Assembly (NCBI GenBank): GCA_964030475.1
Contig: CAXIPT010000001.1
Span: forward strand, 1,320,809-1,384,808
DNA: 64,000 nt
Reading direction: 5' to 3'
Source of the DNA: Tethya wilhelma
Lineage: Eukaryota > Porifera > Demospongiae > Tethyida > Tethyidae
The notes below the pieces were generated by a model, which saw only the letters and a list, made by a program, of their open reading frames with translations, was not told where the DNA came from and ran no database searches. The first letter of the stretch is position 1, and each line of letters starts with the position of its first letter. The position numbers and the translations under genes are program-made. Shown here piece by piece: positions 20,697 through 31,758 of this stretch.

Positions 20697-22368
20697 ATGG
20701 CCAGTTCTCTGGTGAGGACTGCAGTGTTTAGCTGCAGAAGTAGAGTAGCGAATGCATTACCAACAAGAAGACGAACTTTTGTTCCCAGTCTCCGATTATT
20801 GAGCCAAATAAAGCCTTCGATAAGGTCCTCAGCAACCATGCCATGGATGAATTGTGAACTGCATTCGAGGTATGCATATATCATTTCTGGATCATTGTGT
20901 GTGTGTCATAAGAGAGCTCGATATTCCCTACTCCAGATCAACCCCTGAACACATGTGGTGTAGGTGGACCTCTACTGCAGGTCAATCCGAAGCATCTCCT
21001 TCAAACTCAGGTATATCTAACTAGGAGTAATACTAAGGACAGAAATTCATTTTATTCTATACATTAATGTGTGTTGGCTGATGCAGAGCTTCTAAATCAA
21101 GTGAATAAGGATATAGACAGAGTGCAACCTAGCAATGTGTTTGCTGTAGTACACATCAGTAAGTCAATGGATGTCAGTGCATGATTTTCACATCAGAGTG
21201 ATATACTTGGGAGAATCTATTCTCCTCTGGCTTACATGTCTATAATGATGTTTCTTCTCTCTCCTCCCCAACAGGTGGTAGGCAGTTCAAGATCACCACT
21301 AATGATCTGATAGTCGTCAACAGATTAGAGGCTGACATTGGAGAAGAAATATACCTGGAAAAGGTTGGCAGACTGTATCCCACCGAGCTAGACCCCTTTT
21401 GTTGATCATCAGGTTGCATGCTATACTAGATGCACAAATGGTTAATGTCATCGTGTAGGCCTTGACATCTGCATGGTTTGGAAGTCGACTAGTGTCTATG
21501 AATAGTAGTATTATACTACTTTTCTCTGCTCCAATGCCTGAGAGCTCTAGTAGCCCAGTGGTAGAGCATTTGACCGGAGTTTGAGATCCAACTAGATCTC
21601 AAGATTGTGTTTCATGTGTAGTGACCAAATTAGTATAAGATGTGTACCAGTGGTTAATATTACATTATATTCATGTGTTCATGCACGTAGTAATGTTGAT
21701 GTTGTGTTCGTAGGTACTATTGGCTGGTTCTGAGAATTTCACTCTAGTGGGAAGACCAATATTGAGGTAAGTTCTTGGTGAGTTCTCTTGTACAGTAGTT
21801 TACAGATCATGTGATGTCATGTGATCGATCATACTTGCAGTAGTGAGGTTGTGAGAGTGAGAGCCACTGTCTCGGAGCACTCCAGAGCTGCCAAGGTGAT
21901 AGTCTTCAAGAAGAAGAGGAGAAAGAACTACAAAAGAACTAAAGGTAGGACCAGGGACACAAGGCATGTCAACGTGAACCAGCACTGTTTGTAGAAGTTG
22001 AACAAACAATGAGTCGCGCGCCCAGACCCCTGCCTCGCATGCTAGGGAAAGGGGGTCTGGTGAAATACGACAGATTTCTTGACTCAGGGAACAGAATTTG
22101 AGCATTCCAATCAGATTGTAGAACACATGTGTCCTGTGACTTTCAATCATTATGTAATAATTTTTGACTTGCTGACTCATCAGAACCAAGAATGTTGTTG
22201 GTTTTCACCAGACCCTCTTTTCCTCGGAGAGAGGAGGGGTCTGGGAATGAGACTAAACAAACAATAAGTCTTAAGATTTTGATTCTCATTTTATTGCGTG
22301 CAGGTCATCGTCAAAATGTGACTGTTCTCAGGATCAATGAAATCAAGCTTTCATCAACATTGGAATGA
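20697..22368 (+). CDS. MRPL21: mitochondrial large-subunit ribosomal protein bL21m
   Basis: Seven exons join in frame: 20697-20869, 20964-21010, 21087-21158, 21275-21363, 21714-21766, 21841-21944 and 22304-22368, giving about 200 residues (human about 205). An Arg/Ser-rich start without acidic residues ([20 protein letters not shown]) is a mitochondrial presequence. The body has the L21 signature: [40 protein letters not shown] and [20 protein letters not shown] followed by [13 protein letters not shown]. It belongs to the mitoribosome large subunit and binds 23S-type rRNA. Intron 6 contains a MITE. A poly(A) signal follows at 22437. Confidence 0.93.
21546..21612 (+). mobile_element. tRNA-derived SINE head
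   Basis: In MRPL21 intron 4. It begins ctctagtagcccagtggtag and continues agcatttgacc, an A-box-like tRNA head close to the one at 53661-53728. The B-box half is decayed. Confidence 0.45.
22001..22265. mobile_element. MITE with 10-bp target-site duplication
   Basis: In MRPL21 intron 6. The element (22011-22255) is flanked by the direct repeat aacaaacaat (22001-22010 and 22256-22265). Its termini of about 45 bp are inverted: left cccagacccctgcctcgcat, right (reverse-complemented) cccagacccctcctctctcc, both ending in gggtctggtgaaa. Each terminus can also fold on itself (ccagaccc with gggtctgg). Confidence 0.8.
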
Positions 22369-22436
22369 CTCACACATGTGAAGCAATGAGCACAGATGGA
22401 CATCAACAACACACTATTGTACAGTATTGTAAGAGT

Positions 22437-22442
22437 AATAAA
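22437..22442 (+). terminator. poly(A) signal AATAAA for MRPL21
   Basis: AATAAA lies about 70 bases after the MRPL21 stop codon and before the convergent gene ending at 22593. Confidence 0.6.
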
Positions 22443-22592
22443 TTATATAATTTATAGCACACAGATTAGCACATATCTCTGTACAGTTCGTTCTTTTTGT
22501 GGTATACCAGCCCCTGTATATGTGCAAGTCAAGCATTGTACGTTATCCAACTTGAACTCCACAAGTGGTTGTGGTTCACTTACAGAACGGAA

Positions 22593-22903
22593 TCATTTAT
22601 GGTGGGTACAATCGTACGTCTGTTGACCTATGCACTTTCCCCTCACTTCAAAGTTCTGGAGGGAAAAATGAGAAAATCTGTGAATTAGCTTTTCTTGTAC
22701 TATGACCGCTACTTACGTATTGTAGATATGGGTTCTCTGATATGAACCTCACAGTTGGCTCTTTCTGCTCCTCATCAACGATAAAGTTAAACATTGAGAT
22801 TCTAAAATAGTATAATAAAAGCACAATTCAATGTGAGCATGTGTGCATTTCATTCCAGGAGTATGCCCTAGAAAATTATGATATAAATATTCCTGTCCCC
22901 CCC

Positions 22904-22947
<44 letters not shown>

Positions 22948-23585
22948 CCATCCATCTCCAAATGGGTATTGTATCCTCCAGCTTGGGAAGTCATCCCAAC
23001 CTCCTAAATCTGGTAGATCCCACAGAAAGATGGGATTTGTTGGTTTACCACAGCTCAAGTATACATCAGCCTTTTGACAAATCTGTGATTTGAGTATTTA
23101 CTAATTGCTTGTGGGTTTGATTTTTGAAGTGTAACATACGGCACAGTTCTTGTCAGGTCCTCCCTCGGGACACTTGTACCCCCTGCAGGGATCCCACATG
23201 TACCAGTAGACCCTGGGTGGCCCACCTCGAGCTGTTGGCTCAGTGATGTTGATCCTATACACATTCACACAAACCATGGAGAATATTGTGTACAAACCAG
23301 GCAAAAATTACAAGCAGCACGATTTTAGGTTCTCATGTTATCATATGCATCATCAGAAATGCTATAGCAACAGAGCTGTATTATAGGCACTTATTGCATG
23401 TTCATAATAATTTATTATTGTATCACTCACGGGTAGTCAAAGACTTTAGAGATATCAAACCATGTTCCATTGCATCTTGCAATACAGGGGTTCTTTTCAT
23501 CTGGCATGCACTGGGCAGCCTCTAGAGCAGGGAGGCTGGAAGCCAGGAGAATAGACAGAAGGAGAGCAGTTTGTATCATCATCAT
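22593..23585 (-). CDS. secreted MRH-like Cys-rich protein, tandem paralogue 1
   Basis: Five exons: 23431-23585, 23140-23254, 22946-23082, 22717-22801 and 22593-22655, about 184 residues with intron phases 2,0,2,0. The signal peptide is MMMIQTALLLSILLASSLPA. The mature protein reads CIARCNGTWFDISKVFDYP, NITEPTARGG, VYWYMWDPCRGYKCPEG, then ICQKADVYLSCGK, WRIQYPFGDGWR, RISMFNFIVDEEQKEPTVRF and FEVRGKCIGQ. The order F-D-I-S, Y-x-W-x-PC, CQ, W-R-I-x-Y-G, R-x-S-x-F-x-F, E-Y-F-C resembles mannose-6-phosphate-receptor-homology (MRH) folds. That is inference; the family is not one I can name. A (GT)n run starts right at the exon-3 donor. Confidence 0.7.
22905..22945. repeat. (CA)n microsatellite at a splice donor
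   Basis: On the coding (minus) strand the donor at 22945 runs straight into (GT)n, so the intron begins gtgtgtgtgt. Confidence 0.9.
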
Positions 23586-23864
23586 TGTTTGCACAAACAC
23601 ACACTAGAGAATACCTGTTATGTTGCTGAGTTTGTATGTCACATGACTCAGAAAATATAGTTTACTTAATAAAGGTTCAAAGTTCAGCACAATCAGCAGA
23701 ACTCAACAAAAACTGACAGCAATGAATAAAGCAAAACCACAGGGTAAAATTTTTTAATACAAAATTGCAAAGTTTGCATGAGCTGTAGTGCATCAAAGTC
23801 ATTCACTGTTGACCCTATTTTGTGTGTGCCATTGTGTACAGAGTATTTTTATGACTTGTCGTTA

Positions 23865-24772
23865 TCATTGAGGAATGATACCTGTTACCTTATCAACGGT
23901 GTGTGAGGTCGTTTGGTGTTGACACTCATAAGTACCTTGTCCAATGCACTTCCCTCTCACCTCAAAATTCTGTGTGAGACAAATTCATAACCTACATGTC
24001 TCTTCTACATTGATGATACTCACATACTGCAGTTGAGGGTACTCATTCACAAACCTCACTGTTGGCTCTTTCACCTTGTCATCAACAACAAAGTAAAATT
24101 TAGACATCCTATACAAGAATAATACTTACTTAAACTCTATACAGTACTAGTGATTATGTCTGTGTTGATGTTAGTCTACCTCCAGTATGATCCAAATGGA
24201 TACTGGATGCTCCAGAGAGGATAGTCTTCTTTTTCTGAATTAAAGAAACCATCCCAGAGGAATATCGGTGGAGTTGTTTTTCCACAGCTCCAGTAGACAT
24301 CAGCCTTTTGACAAATCTATTAGAATAAAGTGTATGCATGCACACATGTCTGCTTCATGACTTGGTCGGTGACTGGGATGTGATGTTGCATACAACACTG
24401 AGCTGCTAGTATGATCTCACAGCAGAGTCTGCTCCTGGTGCCATCTCGGGACACTGGTAGCCTTTACAGGGGTCCCACATGTACCAGTAGGTCCTCCCGT
24501 TGGAGTTTCCACGAGGATACTCTTCAGTGATGTTTACACTATGGTAGGCGATACGGGCAAGAATATATTTGACAATTTTACCGCAATTTCAGTGTCATGT
24601 ATCCTACTGGGGCTCACGGGTAGTCGAAGACTTTGGAGATGTCAAAGGTGGTTCCATTGCATCTTGCAATACAGGGGTTCTTTTCATCTGGCACACACTG
24701 GGCAGCCTCTAGAGCGGGGAGGCTAGAAGCCAGGAGAACAGAGAGAAGGAGTGCCGCAGTTTGTATCATCAT
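23865..24772 (-). CDS. secreted MRH-like Cys-rich protein, tandem paralogue 2
   Basis: Exons 24618-24772, 24421-24538, 24180-24316, 24024-24108 and 23865-23969, about 199 residues, same phases as paralogue 1. The signal peptide is MMIQTAALLLSVLLASSLPA. The tail is longer (CIGQGTYECQHQTTSHTVDK, then VTGIIPQ). At the end of exon 2 the cysteine conserved in all five relatives (D-C-A) is Ser here (GADSA; codon TCT instead of TGT), which should leave an unpaired partner. It is closest to paralogue 3. Confidence 0.7.
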
Positions 24773-24999
24773 CAAAATACTGAGTTAATAAGGTTCAAAG
24801 TTCAACACAATCAGCAGATCCAACTCAACAAATTGACTGACAGCAATGAATAAAGCAAAACCACAGGGTAAAATTTTTAATACAAGATATTGCAGTAATT
24901 AAGTTAATTTGCATGAGCTGTAGTGCATCAAAGTCATTCACTGTTGACCCTATTTTGTGTGTGCCATTGTGTACAGAGTATTTTCATTACTTGTCGTTA

Positions 25000-25884
25000 T
25001 CATTGAGGAATGATACCTGTTACCTTATCAACGGTGTATGAGGCCGTTTGATGTTGACACTCATAAGTTCCTTGTCCAATGCACTTCCCTCTCACCTCAA
25101 AGTTCTGTGTGAGACAAAGTCATAACCTACATGTCTCTTCTACATTAACAATGGAGCCATACTCACATACTGCAGTGGAGGGTACTCGTTCACAAACCTC
25201 ACTGTTGGCTCTTTCTGCTTGCTATCAACAATAAAGTTAAACTTGGACATCCTAAAGAAGATTAATTAACAGATCTTGATAGAATATTTCTTTAAACTCC
25301 ATGCAGTGGAATAATAGTCTTACCTCCAGTATGATCCAAATGGATACTGGATGCTCCAGCTAGGATAGTCTTCATCGACTGACGACATTACAGAATCCCA
25401 GAGGAATATTGGTGGGGTAGTCTTCCCACAGCTCCAGTAGACGTCAGCCTTTTGACAAATCTATAGTGCATGCAGGCATACATGTCTACTTTATGACTTG
25501 ATCAATGTTATGACTGGGATTGCATGCAGCAGCTGCTATAGTATTTCTCACAGCACAGTCTGCTCCTGGTGCCATCTCGGGACACTGGTAGCCCTGACAT
25601 GGGTTCCACATGTACCAGTAGGTCCTCCCGTTGGAGTCTCCACGAGGACTATCTTCAGTAATGTTTACACTATGATTGACAATAATTCAATACCACAACT
25701 AGTCGTGTGGACTCAATACGACTTACGGATAGTCAAAGACTTTGGAAATGTCAAAGGTGGTTCCATTGCATCTTGCAATACAGGGGTTGGTTTCGTCTGG
25801 CATACACTGAGCAGCCTCTAGAGCGGGGAGGCTGGAAGCCAGGAGAACAGAGAAAAAGATAACGCTCTTGTATAGCACGTTCAT
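25000..25884 (-). CDS. secreted MRH-like Cys-rich protein, tandem paralogue 3
   Basis: Exons 25727-25884, 25552-25669, 25324-25460, 25167-25251 and 25000-25104, about 200 residues. It starts MNVLYKSVIFFSVLLASSLP. An in-frame upstream extension exists, but the ATG at 25884 places the hydrophobic core correctly. It is very close to paralogue 2 through exons 2-5 and introns, but keeps the exon-2 cysteine (GADCA). Exon 1 carries DETNPC, shared with paralogue 4, rather than the DEKNPC of paralogue 2. Confidence 0.7.
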
Positions 25885-26046
25885 GGTAGTGTTTGCCGCT
25901 TTCAGCCCCTCCCACGACCTAATCTGGTAAAAGGTCGACGGTCTCGGTTGTAGCTGGATCAACCTCTTACTATTTAATTTCTTGCACACATAACAAGGTT
26001 ATACAGACAAACAATGAATTATAATCGTGTTCAGCAACTGCTCAGT

Positions 26047-27241
26047 TTATTTGTTCTCTTTGAAATGCTTCCTCTGCAACAATAAAAAGAAGAAGTCCGT
26101 ACATTTTGTAATCAGCGGCATATAAAGGCATCATGGCCATGCCAATAATAACACTAGCTAGATTCTATGTCATAGAGGCTAGTGCAGCTCACCTTTTTGT
26201 ACCACTCCCTGCACTCTGGGGTGTCCTGACCAATGCAACTGCCACGAACAATGAAGTTCTACAATAGGAACAATATAATAGGGTATAGATAGGTTAAACC
26301 TCTGACAATATTATTTAGACACAATCTGATTTATATATCATAGTAAAAAGGGCCCAGGTTTCATTCACTATACCACGACTCTTTAAACTTCCTAACACTG
26401 ACTGCATATTAACTTGGCAATATATGTAAGATGTTTCCATGCATATGATTCACATATTCAAGAGACAGGCTCTCCCTACTGAACTCCACTATTGGCTCCT
26501 CTCGTCTCTGATCAATAATAAACTGAAACATAGAAATCCTGTTTAAATAGAGAGAGGCAATCAATTATTAATACCTTTTAAATCCTTTTCCTCACCTCCA
26601 GCTTGTGCCATTTGTGTACTCAATACGCCAGTTGGGAAAGTTGGAATTGGTGTAGTCACTTGCAGGGCGACCATCAGGTGCTTCCCAGATCCAAATGGGA
26701 TTCATGTGATGGCCACAATTGGCATAAGTTTCTTGACATACCTGACATATCAGAGAGACTCAAATCAGTACTTACATGGCGTTAAATAGTACACTAACAG
26801 TTTATTATAATCATTATCTATGCTAATATACATAATGATTATATAGCCAGCTGGCTAGTGAGACTAATGTAAGTTACTAACACAAGGAACCATGCATGCC
26901 TGGTATATGACTTACTGCACAGTCATTGGAGTGTGGCCATGATGTGCACTCCACTCCCTGACAAGGAGACCACTGATAGACATATCGACTTCCATCAAGT
27001 CGAGCAGAAGGTTCTGTGATGTTCACCCTACATGCATGCATACCCACAGATCACTAAGTTGACATACTTATGGACAGACACAATCAGAGATCACTCACGG
27101 GTATTCAAAAAGGTTTGAGATGTCAAAGGTAGTTCCATTGCATCTTGCAATGCAGGGGTTGGTTTCATCTGGCATGCACTGAGCAGCCTCTAGAGCGGGG
27201 AGGCTGGAAGCCAGGAGAGCAGAGAGAAGCACAACAATCAT
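26047..27241 (-). CDS. secreted MRH-like Cys-rich protein, tandem paralogue 4
   Basis: Six exons: 27099-27241, 26916-27027, 26596-26741, 26454-26538, 26193-26258 and 26047-26073, about 192 residues. The signal peptide is MIVVLLSALLASSLPALEAA. It forms a second subtype with paralogue 6: FDISNLFEYP, VCQETYANCGHHMNPIWIWE, NFIVRGSCIGQDTPECREWY, and an extra last exon adding RKHFKENK. The Arg, Glu and Tyr positions of the MRH-like core (RISMFQFIID, LSLEYNF) remain. Confidence 0.7.
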
Positions 27242-27347
27242 GCTTGGTGTTTGCAAGATATCAGCCCCTCCCACATACACGGCAGAATGACAGTCACGTG
27301 ACACTTGCAATATCTTTATTTTGATGTTTCATTTAAGATTCAAATAA

Positions 27348-28281
27348 CTATTTTCCATTGTATTTACTTTTGCACTCTTCAGCTAATTGTCCAATGCACT
27401 TTCCTCTCACCTCAAAGTTCTGTAAAGACAGACAATAACATAGTTATGCTGAGTATCAATAACTTACATGCTTGAAGGCATCCTATAATAATTATACGCA
27501 CATATTGCAGGCCTGGGGACTCTCCAGTGAAGGTCACTGTTGGCTCTTCTTGTTTTTCATCAATGACAAAAGTAAAGATGGAAATCCTAAAGGCCATGAA
27601 TTCATGTCAATAATCTTCATTCTATTCTACCAGCATGCATATGATTGTGCTTGTGCTTACACAATCATGACTGTGACATTGCAGGATATATACACATTAC
27701 TAACTAATACCGGTAGTTCACGTTGTCAAGCATTATGAAACTCACCTCCATTGAGTACCACCGGGATACTCTATGCGCCAATCAGGGAAGCCGCTGGATG
27801 TGTTGTTCATCTCAGAATATAAATAGGGGATAAACCAGATCCAAATGGGCTGCTTGTGTCTGCCACAGTTGTAATACTGATCAGCATGTTGACAGACCTA
27901 CCTAGGCATGGAACAGGTTGTATGACCTCATTCACATGCATTCAATTCATGGGATATTTTTGAAAAAATTAATGGTAAAACAGTATACGTACAGCACAGT
28001 CCTTATCAGGCTCCTGACCAGAGCATTTCAATCCTCCACAAGGATTCCACTTGAACCCTCCAATATCATACCTGAAAGAGAAATAAAAGATTTCTCATGA
28101 TGGTAAAGTGAACTTTATTGTCTCACGGGTAGTCAAAGACTTTGGAGATGTCAAAAGTGGTTCCATTGCATCTTGCAATACAGGGGTTCTTTTCATCTGG
28201 CATACACTGAGCAGCCTCTAGAGCAGGGAGGCTAGAAGCCAGGAGAACAGAGAGAAGGACAACACTAGTTAGGACCATCAT
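27348..28281 (-). CDS. secreted MRH-like Cys-rich protein, tandem paralogue 5
   Basis: Exons 28127-28281, 27993-28071, 27746-27897, 27502-27586 and 27348-27419, about 180 residues. Exon 2 is shortened to 79 bp: it keeps WNPCGGLKCSGQEPDKDCA but lacks the NIT...YWY segment present in the others. Exon 3 reads VCQHADQYYNCGRHKQPIWI. The tail is CIGQLAEECKSKYNGK. An upstream in-frame Met exists; the start at 28281 (MMVLTSVVLLSVLLASSLPA) gives a normal signal peptide. Confidence 0.68.
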
Positions 28282-28496
28282 TTTAATCCATGCACTTTGA
28301 ACATTCAGCACCTCCCACATGCATATGATTGATGAATATCCTTATTGGAAAACAACATGACATTGTAATTAATTGGGGAAGTGACAAGACAATTATGAAT
28401 ACAACATTACTATTGCAGCTATAAAAGTGCAACTCAAAAGATTTCTGAACATTAAAGAGAAAAGTTCTTTATAATATTATAATAGGTTTTAAATTT

Positions 28497-29666
28497 TTAG
28501 CTGATCAGCTTCCTCTGTATCAAGAAAAGGACATAAAATAAACAATATTATTGCAATGAATTATTAATAGCATTTATTTTTTGTGCATAATGTATGAGCC
28601 ATTATGTAATCACATGAAACATCAATCTAGCTCACCTTCTTGTACCACTCTTGGCACTCAGGAGTGTCTTGACCAATACATTTACCACGGACTTCAAAGT
28701 TCTGTAACAACGAAAAAAAAAAGTAAATTAAACTAATTTCCATGTAGCAAATCAAGGTGCATGGACTCAGCTCAATCATACTAGGTTAGATAGCTAGTTG
28801 GTTAATACTAACATATTCTAGAAAGTTGTTCTCTTGAATAAATTTCACTGTTGGTTCCTCTTGTTTCTGGTCAATGATGAACCGGAAGATAGACATCCTA
28901 TGAGTGAGTAGAGCACAAAACATGTCAAGAGCTAGCCTTAGCTAGGGCCATGACTACATTTCCAAACATACACACATTGTTGGCTGAAAGTGTATGGCAG
29001 GAAGGAAGATTGATCTATATATCCCTTACTATATACTGGATTCAGCTACTCATCTTATGCTCTCTATGTGGTCCTATATAAATATGTGGTTCACCTCCAA
29101 TTAGATCCACCTGTATACTCAATACGCCAGTCGGGAAAGTTAGCATTGTTGAGGTCCTTTCCAGGGCGACCATCTGGAGTTTCCCAGATCCAAATGGCGT
29201 TCAAATGATGACCACAATTGGCATAAGTTTCCTGACATACCTGTAAAAAACATTTTTTTTACTCCATCATGAGTAGAACTAGTTATACTCAGTAGCCACC
29301 GACTTACAGCACAGTCATCGTCAGGAGGGTAGGATTGGCAATCAGGCACACCAAAGCAGGGACCCCATCGATACACATAGAGACTGCCATCAAGACGAGC
29401 AAAGGGCTCTGATATATTCAACCTGTGTGGAAAAGAACAGTAAGTCTGTGTTTGATAATTTGTACAGGAACAATAGGTGAATGTCGGTGTTGTGCTCATG
29501 GCACTCACGGGTATTCAAACAGGTTTGAGATGTCAAAGGTAGTTTGATTACACCTTGCAATACAGGGGTTCTTTTCGTCCGGCATACACTGAGCAGCCTC
29601 TAGATCGGGGAGGCTGGAAGCCAGGAGAACAGAGAGAAGGAGAGCAGAGCTCAACAACGACGCCAT
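28497..29666 (-). CDS. secreted MRH-like Cys-rich protein, tandem paralogue 6
   Basis: Six exons: 29509-29666, 29308-29422, 29095-29240, 28813-28897, 28636-28701 and 28497-28514, about 195 residues. It begins MASLLSSALLLSVLLASSLP. It is the same subtype as paralogue 4 (FDISNLFEYP, VCQETYANCGHHLNAIWIWE, CIGQDTPECQEWYKK) with a six-codon last exon (RKLIS, stop). Exon 2 has extra cysteines (CFGVPDCQSY). It is the most upstream gene of the array and diverges from the GT14 gene across 182 bp. Confidence 0.7.
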
Positions 29667-29848
29667 CTTTACCTAATTACAGCCCCTCCTACCTTCTACT
29701 GCAGTTTGCGCATGCGCACTAATTACATTAATTCCACTTGGACCAAAGCCAACACCGCAATACCTTTTACATTATATCCTCGAATCTGGACCATTCAAGA
29801 ATTAACAATTATGCCTACTTTGATACAAGTAAGTGAAGTGTTCTTGTC
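29667..29848. promoter_or_regulatory. bidirectional promoter with NRF1-type palindrome
   Basis: It separates the start codons of paralogue 6 (-) and the GT14 gene (+). Positions 29707-29718 are a perfect TGCGCATGCGCA, the NRF1 consensus. A gtaagt at 29829 in the leader could be an untranslated-exon donor. Confidence 0.55.
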
Positions 29849-31216
29849 ATGTCGCTACAGAGAGTTGTACTGATAATAATCGTAGTTGTTCCTATCACAT
29901 CTGTCCTGCTCTACAGGACAGACTACTCTGGGACTGGAGGCAGCCAAAATGGACACTCAAGGAGCCCAATTCCTATTGAAGGGTCTTCCAGTATTCAGTC
30001 AGTGAAAGGAACAGGATGTAGGCTTCCTAGTGCTAATGGATACAGAGCATGGCAGCAAGGTGTGGTCACTGTGATGAAGCCTATCATCAAGAGAAACTGT
30101 TCCAAACTGTTTGCTGGAGATGGAAAGGAGACTGAGAGGATAAAAGAAATGAACACTCAATGGAAGAATGAACTGACTGATAACCAGCTTCTTACTCAAA
30201 CACAAAACTGCTCATGGCTTAGAGACACCTTCACTGCCAACCTCTACAATTCTGCCTTAGAACAGTCATTCCCACTAGCATTCACTCTCATAGTCCACGA
30301 CCAACCACAACAGGTCATTCGACTACTAAAGCTACTCTATAGACCACAAAATATCTATTGTCTTCACTATGACTTGAAATCGAGCAAAAATTTTAAAGCA
30401 ATCTTCGACAACATAGCAAAATGTTTCAACAACATCTTCATAGCAAGTAAAATCATCGAAGTGCAATGGGGAACCAGTACGATACTGACTTCCCAAATGA
30501 TCTGTCTTCGCGATCTCATACACTACCGAGAGACCAACCCGTCCTCCATGACCACCTCATCATGGAGGTATGTCATCAACCTCTGTGGTAAGGAACTTCC
30601 CCTCTTGACGAGTCGAGAGATTGTGTCACGTCTGATAGCACTCAACGGGAGTTCGTCTCTTCGACCGGTGCTTCAGCCTAGAAATTCTCAAAGTTGGAAA
30701 CGATTGAGATCGGCACTGAACAAGAGGAACATTACCACCAACACACTCCCGTTCAATCTCAAGTTGTTCAAGAGTTCATCATACAATGCACTCTCGTATC
30801 AATTTGCCAAGTATCTTGCCTTTGATCCATTTGCGATCTCAGTCAGAGAATTCTTCGAGGATTGCTACCACTCTGAAGAACACTATTACGCGACCCTTTA
30901 CATGCAGTCTGGTATTCCTGGTGGGTTTAACCCTACAATTAGCAGTGATGAATACTTTAGAGTGGAGCTAGCAACGTGGTGTTATCGCAAGGAGTGTCGA
31001 AGCTCGTGTCACGGGAGGTTGGTTCGTTCGGTCTGCGTGTGTGCCACGGGCGACTTGCCACAGATTGAGTCAACACACCTCAAGAATGGTAATCTGTTTC
31101 ACAATAAGTACACCATGAATATCGACCACACAGTGATGGACTGCTTGGAAGAGAGGATTGTCCAAAGAAACAGACAGGAATATCACAAAGAATGCGAGAA
31201 AGACTTAGTGTCCTAG
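29849..31216 (+). CDS. core-2/I-branching beta-1,6-GlcNAc transferase-like (GT14)
   Basis: An intact 455-residue single exon. Residues 6-21 (VVLIIIVVVPITSVLL) are a type II membrane anchor for the Golgi. The lumenal part has the GT14 signatures: FPLAFTLIVHDQPQQVIRLL, LYRPQNIYCLHYDLKSSKNF, VQWGTSTILTSQMICLRDLI, WRYVINLCGKELPLLTSREI and a late catalytic-region match with FFEDCYHSEEHYYATLYMQS and GGF. Nine or more lumenal cysteines fit the family's disulphide pattern. GT14 enzymes add branching GlcNAc to mucin O-glycans or poly-LacNAc; which branch is made cannot be told. Mucin-like Thr-rich proteins encoded 20 kb away are the class of substrate expected. Confidence 0.85.
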   Translation: MSLQRVVLIIIVVVPITSVLLYRTDYSGTGGSQNGHSRSPIPIEGSSSIQSVKGTGCRLPSANGYRAWQQGVVTVMKPIIKRNCSKLFAGDGKETERIKEMNTQWKNELTDNQLLTQTQNCSWLRDTFTANLYNSALEQSFPLAFTLIVHDQPQQVIRLLKLLYRPQNIYCLHYDLKSSKNFKAIFDNIAKCFNNIFIASKIIEVQWGTSTILTSQMICLRDLIHYRETNPSSMTTSSWRYVINLCGKELPLLTSREIVSRLIALNGSSSLRPVLQPRNSQSWKRLRSALNKRNITTNTLPFNLKLFKSSSYNALSYQFAKYLAFDPFAISVREFFEDCYHSEEHYYATLYMQSGIPGGFNPTISSDEYFRVELATWCYRKECRSSCHGRLVRSVCVCATGDLPQIESTHLKNGNLFHNKYTMNIDHTVMDCLEERIVQRNRQEYHKECEKDLVS

Positions 31217-31758
31217 GGAGAGCTATCATTGTAAGCTAAAATTATACATAAGCTTAAGTGCTGCTACCCTTCGTAACGCTAGCTGCTATATTGTCCACAC
31301 TGTTTGTCATGTTGATATAAAGATTTTTGTTTATATATCTTATATATCTTTATAAATGAACACTCAATGGTGTACAACAATTGGAAACATAATGTGAAAA
31401 TCTATGAACACAAATCTACTAGTGGGGAAGCCTGTGTGTCACTGAAATAAGAGAAATTGATACAATAATAATTATTAACTTTGAAACTTTCAAAACAAAG
31501 CAATAGCAATAATTTACAGAGCAATCATTTGAGGGGCTTACTGTACAGAATAGAGCAGAAAGTGAGAAAAAGTAAAATAATTATACAAAGAAGTACAAAG
31601 GTCAAAATGAGTGCAATATTGGTATAGGTGAAGGGTACAACTTTCAAACTTGAAAATGCACAAAATGAGAAACTCAGAATGATTTTTTTTTCAGATGAAA
31701 CAAATAAGAGAGAGATTTTTGGACATTGCAAGCTAGAAATAGATAGAGGTGTCTTTTT
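31217..31758. other. convergent 3' intergenic region
   Basis: AT-rich sequence between the stop codons of the GT14 gene (+) and ZMIZ (-). It should hold both 3' untranslated regions. No other feature is seen. Confidence 0.5.
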
